Below are positions 23,697-36,484 of a stretch of 64,000 nucleotides of DNA, in pieces; the stretch's first letter is position 1; each line of letters opens with the position of its first letter. Under the pieces are notes generated by a model. The model saw only the letters and a list, made by a program, of their open reading frames with translations. It had not been told where the DNA came from and made no database searches. A program made the position numbers and the translations under genes. Location of the stretch: NCBI GenBank assembly GCA_951799425.1, contig OX637401.1, positions 14,967,501 to 15,031,500 of the forward strand, read 5' to 3'. This DNA is from Ilex aquifolium. Taxonomy: Eukaryota; Streptophyta; Magnoliopsida; Aquifoliales; Aquifoliaceae.

Positions 23697-23707
23697 GGAG
23701 GAGGAGC
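23693..23707 (+). other. Polypurine tract of the Reina-like element
   Basis: TAGGGAGGAGGAGC ends exactly at the 3' LTR start. This is the expected PPT position and composition. Confidence 0.8.
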
Positions 23708-24149
23708 TATTACATGCAACTGGAGTTGAAGGAGTCAAATTGTTTACTAAATTAGATCTATTCTTTAACTGTTAACTTAGTCTTCCTTGTTAATAGGTAG
23801 TAGTTAATATTTTATAGGAGCAGATTGTTGCTGTTGCAATTTGCAACTTGCAGATCATAGTTGCTTGTTCCTAGCTATTTTATGTTATAGGTCTTTATAA
23901 ATAAGGCTATGTCACTAAATAAAAGACATCAAAAATTATTCCAATATCTTTATCTGTTAGCTTGGCTTAACTTGGAGATTTTCTGGTTTCCTTCGAAGCA
24001 AACCAGTACATTACCCATATCCCCTGTTTAGCTTAATCTCTTGTTCTTTCTGTTCAAAATAGAGAAGCTCAAGGGAAAGAATTCGTTGCCTTCCTGTCTG
24101 CCTTCTGCTACTCAACCCAACACTCGATCAGTTACGTCGTTAGGTAACA
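23708..24149 (+). repeat. 3' LTR of the Reina-like element
   Basis: Copy of 19008-19430 with the same TATA region (about 23893-23906). It carries an extra short duplication (TTGCAATTTGCAACTTGCAG region) and starts TA rather than TG. Confidence 0.88.
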
Positions 24150-24154
24150 ATGGC

Positions 24155-27100
24155 ATTGTCATTATTTTTGCTATTTTAGAGGGTGTTAGATATGTCAATT
24201 GCTTTGACTTTCCAGCAGAGACCTAATGCAAAAGTAAATTGGTGAGTGAGTTTTTTTTTGAAATCCTATTGAGTCTAGGCACCGGCCTCCAAAAAATTCA
24301 ATTATTTAATACATATTTCGGCCTTATAAGGCTTTATTAGATAGGCACAAAATCTCCCACATTTTAGAAAATGGTCATTCTGAGGCCAGTACACTTAATT
24401 AGACTTATTACTATTTAAGTCCATCAAGGAAACAGTTTTGCAAAGAAGTCCACTAGTGAGAAAAAAAGACTACATTACCCTTCAAAACAATGTTCCAGTT
24501 GCGTAATCGAATTAAAAAACCCATAATCTCATCCCCTTTATTCACGGTAAAATAAATTTTCTCATTAACTCACTTCCTCATTTAACATTAATTCATAACT
24601 ATTGGGTATATATATATATAACATACTTAGATTGTTTGTCTTGAGCTTTTCGCAGCTCAGATCGTTTTGATCCGATGGTAATAATTGGACTTTCATTCTT
24701 TTTGCAACTCTATGACTCCCTTCCCTCATATAACTTTCTCTCTCATACTATTATCTTTTTTTGTGTGTGTGTTTCCCCTGTGTCGTTTTTGTTATTTACT
24801 CCATAAAATAGATGAAACTACATGTTATGCAATTATTTATTCTATGAAACTAATTCAAAATTTTTATATATTTGACGGCATGGATTTTGCTACTTGCTTC
24901 TTAATTTGTAAGTAACACTTAATATAAATAAAAAATGACACATTTGACTATAAACACCAGATAATATTCGACACGAAATAAATCTTAGATTGTAAATTAA
25001 TATATAATTTTATCAAAAATTGACATTAATTTTGTCAAATTTATATTCAGCTTTGTCGAATTAATATCAAATTAATTTTTATTGTTATCGAATTAATATT
25101 GAAATTCATTTAATCAATTTTTTGGAGTACTAAATTATATCAATTTTTTGGGTTCTGAATCAAGTTTTATTTGATTTTATTAATTTTTTATTTTTTTGGT
25201 ACTAAATTTGAAGAAGGGCAATTGTAAAAATAATAAATTTTTTTGAAATAAAATTATCAATTTTCGTTAGCAATATTGACGGAAGGGAGACAAAAGTGGT
25301 CTCCGTGCAATGAATTTTAAACCTCAGGGGTCTCCATGTTATTTATAAAATGTCAAAAGGTGTCCGTGTAATATTGTCAAAACTCAAGAGATGTCCATTA
25401 TTTTTACCCTCTTTTTTAATCAAACATTAATTTATTATTATTTTATTTTAAAAACATGAATTATTGTATTTCTAATAAAATCAGTTATTGAATAGAAGGA
25501 TTTTTTGGTAACAAAAAAAGAAATGTGTGTGGGTGTATTTCTGTGTATATTTATATGTGGAGGATTGAATATTTGGTAATTAAATTTATAATTATATTGT
25601 GTCATTTTTGGGGTTAAATGGTGGTAGTGGTGATAAATTCATGAGTTTTATAAATGAGCATATGATTTGGTTGATTTTATTTGTCGCTTAAAGATTATTA
25701 ATTTAATTGTGTTCTATTAGTATTTTTTTTTTTTTTTTGCTTGAGGTATATATTATAAGGGAATAGGGTGGATTGAAAATATGGTGGTTGAATTTATAAT
25801 TATGTTGTGTTATTGAATTCATCTCAATCTCAATTCCCAAAATCTTTCCCTCTGTTTATATGTTTTCCAAATATCCCCCCTCTGTCAAATATCTCTCTCA
25901 CACCCAACTCTCTCTCACACCCAACTCTCTCTCACACCTCTCTCTATCGCTGCCCTCTTCTACGAAGCAACGTCACTGCCACGACCATAGCCAACAACAG
26001 CCAGCAGTTGCCCAGGTATATCTCTTACACATCTTACCTCCCTTTTTTTTCTCTTTCTCTCTGTCACCCGAAAGCCCTGCCTATTAGGTACATACCCACT
26101 TTCTGCTTCACTATCAATGTTTAACGAACTGCTGAGATAAAAAAGCCCACACACCTCTGATACATGTCTACTTTCTCCTCAGTGCATCCCTACATGGACA
26201 GGGACTGAAGTCGTGCTTGCTGATTTGGGTCTCTTCAATGTACGAGTAGTCCAAGTAAGTGATACTGTGAAAATATTCTAGCACATTTAATGGTACCTCG
26301 ATAGGTTTCAATAATTCTATAGCACATTACAACAATATAGGATTAGATATTCAAAAAATTATCTGTGAACCTATAGGATCAGATATTCAATCAAAAAATT
26401 ATACGAGGTTTGCGGGCTTCATTTGTTGAATATCTGATCCAAAAATATCTAATCCAAAAATTATAGATGTTTAACAACTAATCTGATCCAAAAATATTTA
26501 ACGAGGATCACATTACAACAATATGTTTTCTCTCTGTTCGATTCAAAACTAACCAAGAACTTAAGAATGTTTTAAATATGTTTCACACTCTTTATTCCTT
26601 TGGATATGCCTTAAAGATACATGCTCTGTTTCTTCATTTTCAACTGTCATATAAATATGATCAGTATAATTGTAAGCTTCCATTAATTTTTGTTATGAGT
26701 TTTTAGTATTTCGAAGTGCTGCGTGGTATGGTTATTTGATTGGATTGGGTTGCTTCTTTCATTTTATGGGTTTGGTGTATTGTGATAATCCAGTGCATTT
26801 AAGTTGTCAAATGAGGGTTATGTTTTGCTTCCGTTTGCTCCTACGGCTCGAATTCACAATATGATTCGGGGTTCATTGGGACCACCCACTAATGCATACT
26901 AGGTGATTGACAGAACGCCAAAGAGAAGAAAAATAGCCATTGGCTCACTCGCTGAATCTAGAAACTAGCGCCTCTCTCTCCAATCTCTATCCTCCCTCTT
27001 TAGGAAGGGTGTTGGAAGGGTTGGATTTGGTATGGATAAACATTGGGCACTACATGGACAAAGTAGTTTGATCATCTATAAATTGACTTAGATGCAACAA

Positions 27101-30100
27101 TTTCTGTTTGTTTCATCAGTCTACGTGTTTCATGAAAAACACTGAGCATTGATTTTAGTGGAGCCATAAAATCCATACAACAACCATACAACACTGAGCA
27201 TTGATTTTAGTGGAGCAATAAAGCTTTAGTAGATTTTATGTAGACAACGTGTAAATTACACTTTTTTTTTAAAAAAAATTCTTAGTAGAAAAACGATTAA
27301 TTTCCCTAGCTTTCTCACAGACATTTGAAGAGAGAATATAGGGATTTGCCCCTCTCTGAGGTAAGACTTTGTGCACGATGAAATAATGTCCAACTGTTGT
27401 GGGCTTCTTGGGTAAATTGATGAAACTTTGTAAGATACTCTAGACAAATGCATCTAAAGCACATCCAAATATCAGTTCATTCTTGAAGACTTCTCTTTGG
27501 TTTAATTTTCTTTTGATCACTTTAATTTTTTGTTTGTAAGCTCCTGCGAAACGTTTTATTATTAACTATTTGATATAAACTTTGCATGTATATATTTGAT
27601 ATAAACTTTGCATGTATATTTTTTATTACTACTCCATGAGTTTTTAGATCAATTTTATGTTTTTTGGTTCTCTCTATTGCTAAGTAGAACTAAAGCCTTT
27701 GATCCCAACCAACTCTTCCACATTTTCAAATGCTTGGTTTTGCCTAATGTTTTGATAAATTCGAAATTGATTTCTTTTCCCTATATTATGTAGATATGTT
27801 GAATAGAAATCAATTTCGATTCTAAACTTGATTATGTAGATCTGTTGAATAAATAGTTTTCGATTCTAAACTTCATTTTGTTCTAAACTTGATTATGTAG
27901 ATTTCGTTTTTGATTTCGAATACGCTTTTTGTTGTTGTCTTCTTGCGTCGCATTGTTGCACTACTCAGGTACACATATCTTTCCCTCTCCCTCTACCTCT
28001 CTTTATGTTATTTCACTTTGTGTTGCAACCCATCCACTACTAGCGACGTAAGAACCAATCGTCGCTACCACCACGCCATCAGCACTCCACGGTCTTTAAG
28101 TTCCCTTTTTTTTTTCAGTTTCTTTTGAAAATTTTGTGATACCAATGACTGATCTTTTAAAAGTTAAGGACTGAGCTTACTTAACTACATATCGATTTCA
28201 GAGGTGAATTCCTGATCTTTTCTATTATGTTTTGTCATTAGTTGTAATTTGAGGTTGTTAGTGGGTTTCCCATTACATTGAAAGAGTTAGTATGTGGGAA
28301 ACAAAGTATAAAAATTATGTATAATAGCTGGGAAAAAAAAGAGTTTCGACAGGGAGAAAATAGAGGAGTTGCAGTTTAAATTTGTGTGATAATCTATAGT
28401 AGAAATTCTAGCCACTGTTTTTTTTTTTTTTTGCTTTGTGCCTTTTTCTTGCTACACACCCAACAATGGTGGGGATGGTGGGTTGGGGATAAGGGGTGGG
28501 ATGTGGTTCGTTGGAGTGGGCATGGGTTGGTGATGCTGATGTAATTAGAGAAAATTAAAGCTACAAGAAGAAAATTGAGTTGGTTTGGTGGTGGTGTATT
28601 AATGGCTTTGAAAAATAGGGACGGTGGAGTCATATGGTAGTTAAGATTTTGATTATTTTATGAAATTATATTGTGTACCCCCATCGTATAAAAAAGAGGA
28701 TTAGTTTATATTTGATAGTTTCGAGGATGAGCATTTAGCACATGTACCCAACTATATTTTTTTGTTGTCAATATTTTTTTAGTTACACAGTGTCTTGAGG
28801 GTGATGAAAGTTCTCTGGACAATGCAAGAAAATAAAAATGAACTGAAAAATGTTATTTTGCTTTACTTCAAGCATTTTTACTAGCATATTATATTAGGTA
28901 TGTCATTACACACGATCGATTCATGCAATGCATGAAATTTATTTAATTGCTTGCTTAGATATGAACTATTGAAACACTTTTGGTTGTTGACATCATTTTT
29001 AAGAAACATTGGTTTTTTGCTTCAGATGTATTATAGATGTTTAGCTTAATTCTCCTATAGTTGTGCATTCAGTGTGTAATTTTCAACAAAAGGTTAACTT
29101 TTGTTCGTGGTTTTCGACACTTGGGCAATTGTTGGTTGTAAGGGTAATTGCTTTCCAATTTTGGGCAATTGCTTTATATTATTGAAGGAATTTTCTTTTT
29201 TAAATTTAGTTGATATACATATTTTTTCCTCAGTTTAGTGAACTTGGGATGTTACTGATATTTATGTAATCATGCCCATATTTAGAAACTGGATTTGGGA
29301 TATTTTTTTTGTTCTAAACTTGATTATGTAGATATGTTGAATAGATAGTTTTGCTTTTGGGTTTGAGATACTTATCGATTTGTGGTTTTGGTTTTGGGTT
29401 TGAGATACTTATCGATTTGTGGTTTTGGCCTTGAGTGAATTCTATGGTTGTTGATTCAATTTTTTATGATATATTGATGCAGATACTGTTTCATACGTGA
29501 CATTTGGGTAAAAATTGTTTCATACGTGACACAATGATGTCACACTATCTATTTACTCTAAAAACTGCTCACTTTTACGTATATAGTACATTTGTCACAT
29601 TTAATGAATTCTTTGTTGACACAATTTGTAGTCACACATCTTATATATTGACCCAATACCTATTGTTATAGAGTGTTGTTTTGCTCGAGTAACCCTTTAT
29701 TGTTATAATTTTTACTTATTTTGGCATATGAATTTATAGTGTGACAATGAATTTTGGTAAATATTTTCAGATGCTCACATATGTTTAGTAATATTACCCA
29801 TATATATTATGGTAATAATATGGTGTATATTAGATATTATTGAAGTATTTTTTTTATGATAAATCACATGTATTTGAAATTATGATTCTGAAATAACAAA
29901 TATTCATCTTTTTAGTTCAGTAATACTGTGTTGTTGTCGCACTATCTATCCACTCTATATGAAGTCACTTAATGTAGTCACACTTTCAATGAACTAGTTG
30001 AAACACTTTGAAATCACACATTTTATATTTTTGAGTCAATATCAATTCTATGTTGTTTTCATAAAGTGTTGTATTGGTTGAGTTACCATTTATTGCCACA

Positions 30101-31086
30101 CTATCTAGAGTGTTGTGTTGCTTATTTTGATCCAAAAATCTATTATACAAAACATATATCGTATGAAAAAATTATACCATGTCATAACGATATTCTAAAA
30201 TGAGTGAAAATTATACCATGTCATAAAAATGAGTGATTGACCAGCACGTTAAACAACACGAATATTATCTAAAAAAAATGAATGAAAGCATAATTTCGAA
30301 CTTGATATCTGATTTGTAGTCCAAACCTAATATATAATCAGATCAATGGCGTATTGAAGAAAAGAAAAAATGAAAACTGGTTGGAGAATAAAAAAATCGA
30401 TAATAACAAATGGTTAGAGGAGAATAAAGAAGATATGTTTAATGTCAAAAATACTGACAATATAATTCAATGATCAAAATGGATGATATTTGAAAGAATA
30501 ATCATTATTTTGACAAAAGATACTAACAATATATTTCATCCATAAATTTAAAAAATATTTAATATAATATAACAAATTCAAAACGCAAAATAACTGTCAT
30601 ATCTAATATGCATGATTTAAGGAAATGACAAATGCGTCAAAGAAAAATTTGAAAAACTCAAAACGTGTACCTAAACACAATAAAGTTAGGAAGATGAAGA
30701 TTAAACTACTTAACAATATTATGTATTTTAAGGCCAATAAATATTATTTGGTTTATCTCTTGGCAATTCTCCTTTTAAAAATTTGATGAAGTCTAATGTG
30801 TGAAAGAGTCATAATCTGTTCTCAAGTCTAGCCATGTATATAGTAGAGAGTCAAAATCAAAGACCAGCTGGATTGTCGAAATCCTTAAAAATGAGTCTGT
30901 GATCTTGAAATACAAGAAGCAACCTTAACTTTTGATGCAAAAAAAGCTACTGTTCTATTTACATATCGGTTAAAATCGATCTTCCCTACTACCTTTTTAT
31001 TATTAGTAAGATAAAATAAAATAAAAATTGATTGTCTGAACCTGCACTCCGAAGTCAAAAAAAACTGAAAAGAATATATTGGTAGC
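24155..31086. other. Long AT-rich intergenic stretch with small repeats, no supported gene
   Basis: No conserved protein was found in about 7 kb. Visible structure: CT-rich tracts with repeated ACACCCAACTCTCTCTC at 25898-25945; inverted motifs GGATCAGATATTCAA at about 26370-26445; a direct repeat of about 30 bp (AACACTGAGCATTGATTTTAG) at about 27138 and 27190; repeated TTCTAAACTTGATTATGTAG at about 27818, 27880 and 29315; a 38-bp tandem repeat at about 29354-29428; and repeated CACACTATCTA motifs at about 29540, 29940 and 30098. These suggest decayed transposons. Confidence 0.5.
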
Positions 31087-31816
31087 TAGGGGTGGCAATC
31101 GAGTCGTATTGTGTCGAGTTCGTGGAGGGTCATTGTGGGTTTGTGTCAAAAATTAGTCAACCCTAACCCAACCCATTTAACTAATCATGTCGTGTCGAGT
31201 TGACCTGTTTAATTTCGTGTCGTATTCGTGTTCATATTCGTGTTGACCCACATAAATTTTGAATAAAAAAATTTAACGCTAATATTATATTTTCACTTAA
31301 TTGAATTCATGCTCATATTTTTTCTACAAATTAAATATTAATTTAATAATAATAATAATAATTGACAAGGATTAGGGTTAAGGATCCAACAACTAAGTGC
31401 AATGATTTTAGGGGTGGTCTGGCGGTGGTCATGAGGGCCTATGAAAGGGAGACGGAGGTGCTGGTGACCGACAATGAGGAGGATGGAGAGGCGAGAGAGA
31501 AGCAGAATAAATGTGAGGTCTGAGATGTGAAATGAATTTAGGGATAGGGAGCCAGCAACTAAGTGCATTGATATAATGTCGAGTTATTCGAGTTGAAAAC
31601 GGGGTTAAGTGGGTTCGTGTCAACCCAATTAAATACACGGGTTAATTGGGTCAATTTCGGGTTGAGCAGGTTGAACCCGAACACGACTCATTAACACTTC
31701 GTGTTGGCGGGTCGTGTCATACACGGATTTATGCCAAAAAAAAATCAACTCAAACTCATTTATTCGTATCGTGTTTGTGTCGGGTTATCGTGTTGTGTCA
31801 AAAATTATCACCCCTA
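31087..31816. mobile_element. hAT-like non-autonomous element (730 bp)
   Basis: The ends are inverted: TAGGGGTGGCAAT on the left and ATTATCACCCCTA on the right. The subterminal regions are rich in GTGTCG / CGACAC motifs in opposite orientation. The flanking 8-mers TTGGTAGC and TTACTAGG agree at only five of eight positions, so the duplication has decayed or the ends are slightly off. No transposase is encoded. Confidence 0.6.
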
Positions 31817-31824
31817 TTACTAGG

Positions 31825-32600
31825 GGGTGGAAAGAACCCTCTTGAAAGAGTCATGGCCCCAAATCCAATACTATAGGTGTGCACTCATGCCCTTCTTAAG
31901 GTACTCTCTTGTGTGTCATCTTGGGCAAAGTTCCCTTCTATCCCTCTTTCGACACACTCTACCCATTATAATGTCTCCTTTCCTAGAAGTAACTGTTCTA
32001 CTCTTGTATTTTCATTCATACTCTAATGTATTACGTGATGAGATAGGTAAAGTGCAAGAAGGCGTCCTTCAAGGACGAAGTTATGTTGGGCCCATGAAAA
32101 AGAATAAATATTCAATATAACGATGACACTATATTATCACCGTCACAGAAATAGAGTCAGTTAACGAAAAAAATTTATTACATTATAAACGGTATCGCCC
32201 TTCTGTACATGTAATAGTTATTACATTATATAGATGAGTAATTATTTAATTATGTGAAGTCTATTTACCCGTTTGTTATCTTATTATTAGACGATTATAT
32301 CATGTAAACCCAAAGCTTTCTTCTCAAGTATAGTTGAACCCAAACTTCATATTTTTCAGCCGACATTTAATAGTTTTGTCAATTTTAAATAAGAGAAAGG
32401 ACACAAGAAGTCTTTTTTTTAAATTCATCAAAACTGAATAAAATATAAATCTTGTATTAAAAATGTAATAAAAATCTGACAACACGTTTACTTAAAAAAA
32501 TCAAATAGTAATATAAAAATGCATTAACTTTTAATCATTAACCCCTCTGATAATTTGATTCCTTGCAGGCTCTGATTGGAGGAGACTTCCTCGTTGCTTA
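31825..32600. other. Intergenic, no gene seen
   Basis: AT-rich sequence without recognisable coding or RNA features. The open frame at 31827-32120 is not recognisable. Confidence 0.45.
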
Positions 32601-32609
32601 GTGGAAATG

Positions 32610-33050
32610 ATTGATAAAATTATATTTTGACCCCTCAAACTATTGGCATTTTCTCATATTGCCTTATGAACTACTGAATTTACTATATTCCCCATTCGAC
32701 AATAGTTGTTTGTTTTGTACTACCTTTTTTTTTATCATGCACGATGACGAGGTTTGAACTCATAATTTTAAGAACTAACAACTGGGCGGTAGCTATTAAA
32801 CTGACAACTAATCTCGTTTAGCACTACCTCAGCAACGGACGATTGTTATCATTAATGAAAAGTTGTCATTATTTCATTTTATTTAAAATATAATGATACA
32901 TGAACATTTCATCCTAAATATAGAACGTCTAATTTTGGACAAAATGAAACTAATTCAAGTATATAATTTAAGAGGATCTGATAAAACAACCATAGTTGAA
33001 GAGGCAAAATAAGATCAAGTCTTTATATGAGGGGGGCCAAAATGTATTTC
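32610..33050. mobile_element. Candidate inverted-repeat transposon remnant
   Basis: The left end has ATTTTGACCCCTCAAACTA and the right end, in reverse complement, has ATTTTGGCCCCCTCA; about 50 bp of imperfect inverted similarity can be followed (both ends carry TATTTTGCC or TATTGCC further in). No target duplication is clear, so the boundaries and superfamily are uncertain. Confidence 0.4.
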
Positions 33051-33753
33051 CCAAAAAATTGTTTTGTTATTTAAACACAAAATGTGAAAAGATCTGCAAA
33101 TGTCAGTTTTACCCTATTTTAAACTCGAATAAACAATATTTTTGTACCTCGAGCACTGTGCCATGTGGCTAATAAGGATGTAACACCTGTCCCTAAAGTG
33201 AATATTATAATTGGTCAAATGGAGGATGGTGCATATATACATGTGTGTTTCAATGATTGAAGGTCACGTTAGGTCAATAAGGGTTTGTTAGCATTAGCAT
33301 TAAATGTCCCCCTTCTGGCTTCTTCTTTATTTTATTTTTCTGGCTAACTTATTTATTGAGTCTCCACTGCCGACAATGTAGTGGCATCTTTGAAGTTTCA
33401 AACTCAAACACCTTCAATCCTTAGTTTGAGTTTTGTGCAAGGATGACTGGTTTATGACAGAGACTTTAAAAGTTTAAATTATTATAGAAAGTATAATTAC
33501 AGAATTTATAATTTAACACGATCTCTCACATGTAGGATAAATTTTAGGTTTAGCATGTAAAAAAATTTGAATTATTGGGTTGACGGTGAGATTCGAATAC
33601 AGAATCTCATATTCTGATATCATGTTAGAGAGAGTATAACTTCAGCACTTGAAAAATCGTTTTAAATTTATATTTAGAAAGGTTATGTATATATTTGGAA
33701 TGTGTGTAATTATTAATATACTATTTGTATCATATTTAATCAATGCGACAATT

Positions 33754-33900
33754 ACCGTGTTACGAAATTCAAATTTAGGATCTTAGAGAAAATCTTGATG
33801 TTACGTGTTACGAAATTCAAATTTAAGATCTTAGAGATAATCTTGATGTTACCGTGTTACGAAATTCAAATTTAGGATCTTAGAGACAATTTTGATATGA
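33754..33900. repeat. Three tandem copies of a ~50-bp unit
   Basis: The unit contains GTGTTACGAAATTCAAATTT followed by AGGATCTTAGAGA and ATCTTGATGTTA. Copies start at about 33757, 33806 and 33854 and differ by a few bases. Confidence 0.85.
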
Positions 33901-34560
33901 TGGGTTGGGATGGTAGTTTTGGTAGAGAGGGAGAGAGAGAGAGAATTGAGCAGCAAGAGTAGAATGGTGGGCGGTGGGAGGAGGGTAGCTGGACAGAAAA
34001 GAAAGGGGATGGGAGTAGAGTAAGAGGTGGTGGTTGGATCTTGACTCTTTGTATACTCAAGTTAATGCATGAATCTTCTTTAACTATTGCATCTTGATCC
34101 ATAATATATGTACTTTATGAATCTTGTTATGCGAGAACGCCTGTGTTTTTATACTGTGAGAAATTCGAATCTTGAAATTCACATTGGTGTTCAGTAATTT
34201 ACGAGAGGAATAACGGGTACGATCAAAAACTTCATGATCTCACAAATAAAAGCTTATTTAACTGGTCTTTGGGCGCTCTTTTTTTTGCCCCCATCCCTTT
34301 CCTAAAAAGGAAAAAAAAAAAAAAAAAAAAATTGTTGCTTGCCTTGGTTACTCTGTCTGGTGTAATTTATCTGTGGGTAATCCATGGTTTTATATATCTG
34401 TACAATTACAGTTGACTTCTCTCATTAACGGTGTGTCTTAAGCACATAGTTACATGGGAATTTTACTGATACAGACTGACAGACATTGTGTTGGATTCCA
34501 TGCGAATTCCAACATGTTTTTATCATTATTTAACACAACCTAATTTTTATTTTTTTTAAA

Positions 34561-34679
34561 AGGGGTGCAACACGAGGATTTCCCAGGGAGTCACCCATCC
34601 TAGTACTATTCTCGCCCAAGCACGCTTTAACTGCGGAGTTCTAATGGGATCCGGTGCATTAGTGCTGGTATTTAGCACC
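34561..34679 (-). rRNA. 5S rRNA-like sequence, probably a pseudogene or Cassandra-type LTR
   Basis: On the minus strand the sequence follows plant 5S rRNA closely: ACCAGCACTAATGCACCGG, ATCCCATTAGAACTCCGCAG, a box A-like TTAAAGCGTGCTTGGGCGAG, TAGTACTAGGATGGGTGAC and CTCGTGTTGCACCCCT, followed by a T4 run that could end Pol III transcription. It has an extra A in box A, a changed box C region (GACTCCCTGGGAAATCC) and a diverged 5' end. It is a single copy, not a tandem array, so it is not a normal 5S locus. A decayed retroposed 5S copy or a solo LTR of a Cassandra-type TRIM, which carries 5S sequence in its LTRs, are both possible. Confidence 0.85.
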
Positions 34680-35977
34680 ATTTTTGTGACGGGTGTTTTA
34701 CCATATGCGTGAACAGTTTCATCCAAAATATAGCAGACCATCGGTTTTGAGACAATATAAAACCAATTCAAGTAGTTAAAAAGACAATTTGAGAACCTCA
34801 ATAATTAGGGAGAAATTGAGATTGGAAGTGTACTTGGCGGTAAAAGTGTAATAAGATCTGAATAAACCTAGTTTATGCTGGCAGGAACAGAGGTCACGGA
34901 GAAAGTTGTGAAGCTTCCTCCCCGTTGTGATCATTGTTTCTTGCACCGACCGTCCTTTGAACACTATCTACCAGGAAATTTCCTCCAAATTTCAATTGCT
35001 AGGTAAAAAAGGGGAAAAAAATAAAAGAAGTGTAGTATACGTAATTTGGAGATGATCAAATATATGTAGTCTTACCTTACATTACATCGGTAACGGAAAC
35101 GTCTTAAGAGTGTCATATTATATACATACAGACACATATTCACCTATAAAATTTTAATATAAATAAAATATAAAAAATTAAAATATCATGAATAACTATG
35201 AGAAAAATTATTTAATTTTTAAATAAATGTCGATTATAAAGTCCTAAAATGATAATTATAATTTACAAATATTATTCTAGTTTGAGATTTCGCTTTAAGC
35301 CTAAGTCAGTACTTCTCAAATAAAAAATTGAGTAATAATAAGTAAACATATAAGTAATTAATAGCGTGAATTGAAAAATTGAATTCAAGAATTTCGTAAA
35401 ATGAGAGCGCGAATTCGTGCACAAAGCGAGAGTGCGTTAGGCGTTCAGATGGATTATGTGACTAAGGTATTATCTTCTCATGTGAAAATAGTCTATGTGA
35501 CTTGCACCATTTACACCCAACTCACAATAAAACAATTTGCTATCTCATTGTGGTAATTTGTGCACCCCCCATTTAGCATGCTTCGAGAATTTTTGTGATT
35601 TTCCCTAAATATATCGGACACGAGGGTGAGTTTGATGTGACGAAAAGATTATTTCATTGTAATTTCAGTGTTACCGATCTAAATATAAAACTAACGTTTT
35701 TGACACACGACCATAAATTCACATACATATCCTTTTTAAATTTCACAATCATATATAAGACCCTCGTTACCTCACCCGACTGTAAGCATACTAATCCGGG
35801 AAAGTCTAACACACCTCTATATGCTAATGCTAGGCATTTCCCTGTCACCAAAGCACAATAGCTATAAAAAAAAATAGAAATGTCCAAAGATAGCAATCCC
35901 AGCTTTTCCATGTAGACTGAACTTGACTAGTATCTACGCATGGGTTGATACAGAACAAGTATCTTCATTTCTAGGAG
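34680..35977. other. Intergenic, no gene seen
   Basis: AT-rich DNA. The open frames at 35595-35861 and its shadow on the other strand are not recognisable. Confidence 0.4.
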
Positions 35978-36103
35978 AAGATTATGTTACCATCTTAGTT
36001 GTAGCGTGGATGACCTGGTTTTAATCGGACCAAGGAGATGATTAGTCGAGGTGCGTAAACTCGCCCAGAAACTCCTGACCGTCGAACAAAAAAAAAAAAA
36101 AAT
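35978..36103 (+). mobile_element. SINE-like 3' part with poly(A) tail
   Basis: The segment TAGTCGAGGTGCGTAAACTC...ACCGTCGAAC ends in A15. The reverse complement of 40900-40990 shares the same core (TAATCGAGGTGCGTATAAA, ACCTGACCGTTGAAC, then A run), so both are copies of one poly(A)-tailed family. The 5' part with Pol III boxes is not clear here. A possible short target duplication is ATTATG (about 35969 and 36104). Confidence 0.6.
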
Positions 36104-36463
36104 TATGGCTCCAATTTTTTTTTTGGTCAATGTGAGTTGAGATACAAGTTTTTGGGTCATGTATATAATAATAAAAGGCCAGTGGCTGTGGCACAGCAGA
36201 TTCCTTTTTGGCACATACGAGACCTCAAGACCAAGCTATGAGCAGAGTAGTTGATGACCTAAATTCCTTTACTTGAAAGCCGAGCTGTCAAAGCTTTATG
36301 GGAATGAGGAGTAATAAGAATTATTTTTTTCTACGTACTGTCTGCAATTAGATTTTCAACCCAGGACACAAGAGTTCTACCATGCTATACTTCTAATTAA
36401 TTATGTAGATGGATTGGTTGGAGGCCAGTGATTGTTTAACTAACCCAAAATTGACAGCTCCAA

Positions 36464-36484
36464 TCTCTCTCTCTCTCTCTCTCT
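36464..36484. repeat. (CT)n microsatellite
   Basis: A pure CT run of about ten units. Confidence 0.9.

Larger units (their letters stand above)
19008..24149 (+). mobile_element. Reina-like chromovirus LTR retrotransposon, full length, inactive
   Basis: Two LTRs (19008-19430, 423 bp; 23708-24149, 442 bp) begin TGTTACATGCAAC / TATTACATGCAAC and end TAACA. The flanks are AAGGC (19003-19007) and ATGGC (24150-24154), a 5-bp duplication with one mismatch. The interior encodes gag, reverse transcriptase, RNase H, integrase and a chromodomain-like end in Ty3/gypsy order. Size near 5 kb and LTRs near 430 bp fit the Reina clade. Frames are broken many times. It is unrelated at LTR level to the element at 8700-17941. 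Confidence 0.9.

Noticed and set aside
25807..26124. 105-codon frame on a CT-rich tract
   Set aside because: It is low-complexity Ser/Pro/Leu without a recognisable family, probably an accidental frame.
34561..34679. A functional 5S rRNA locus
   Set aside because: It is a single copy with changes in box A, box C and the 5' end; working 5S genes are in tandem arrays.
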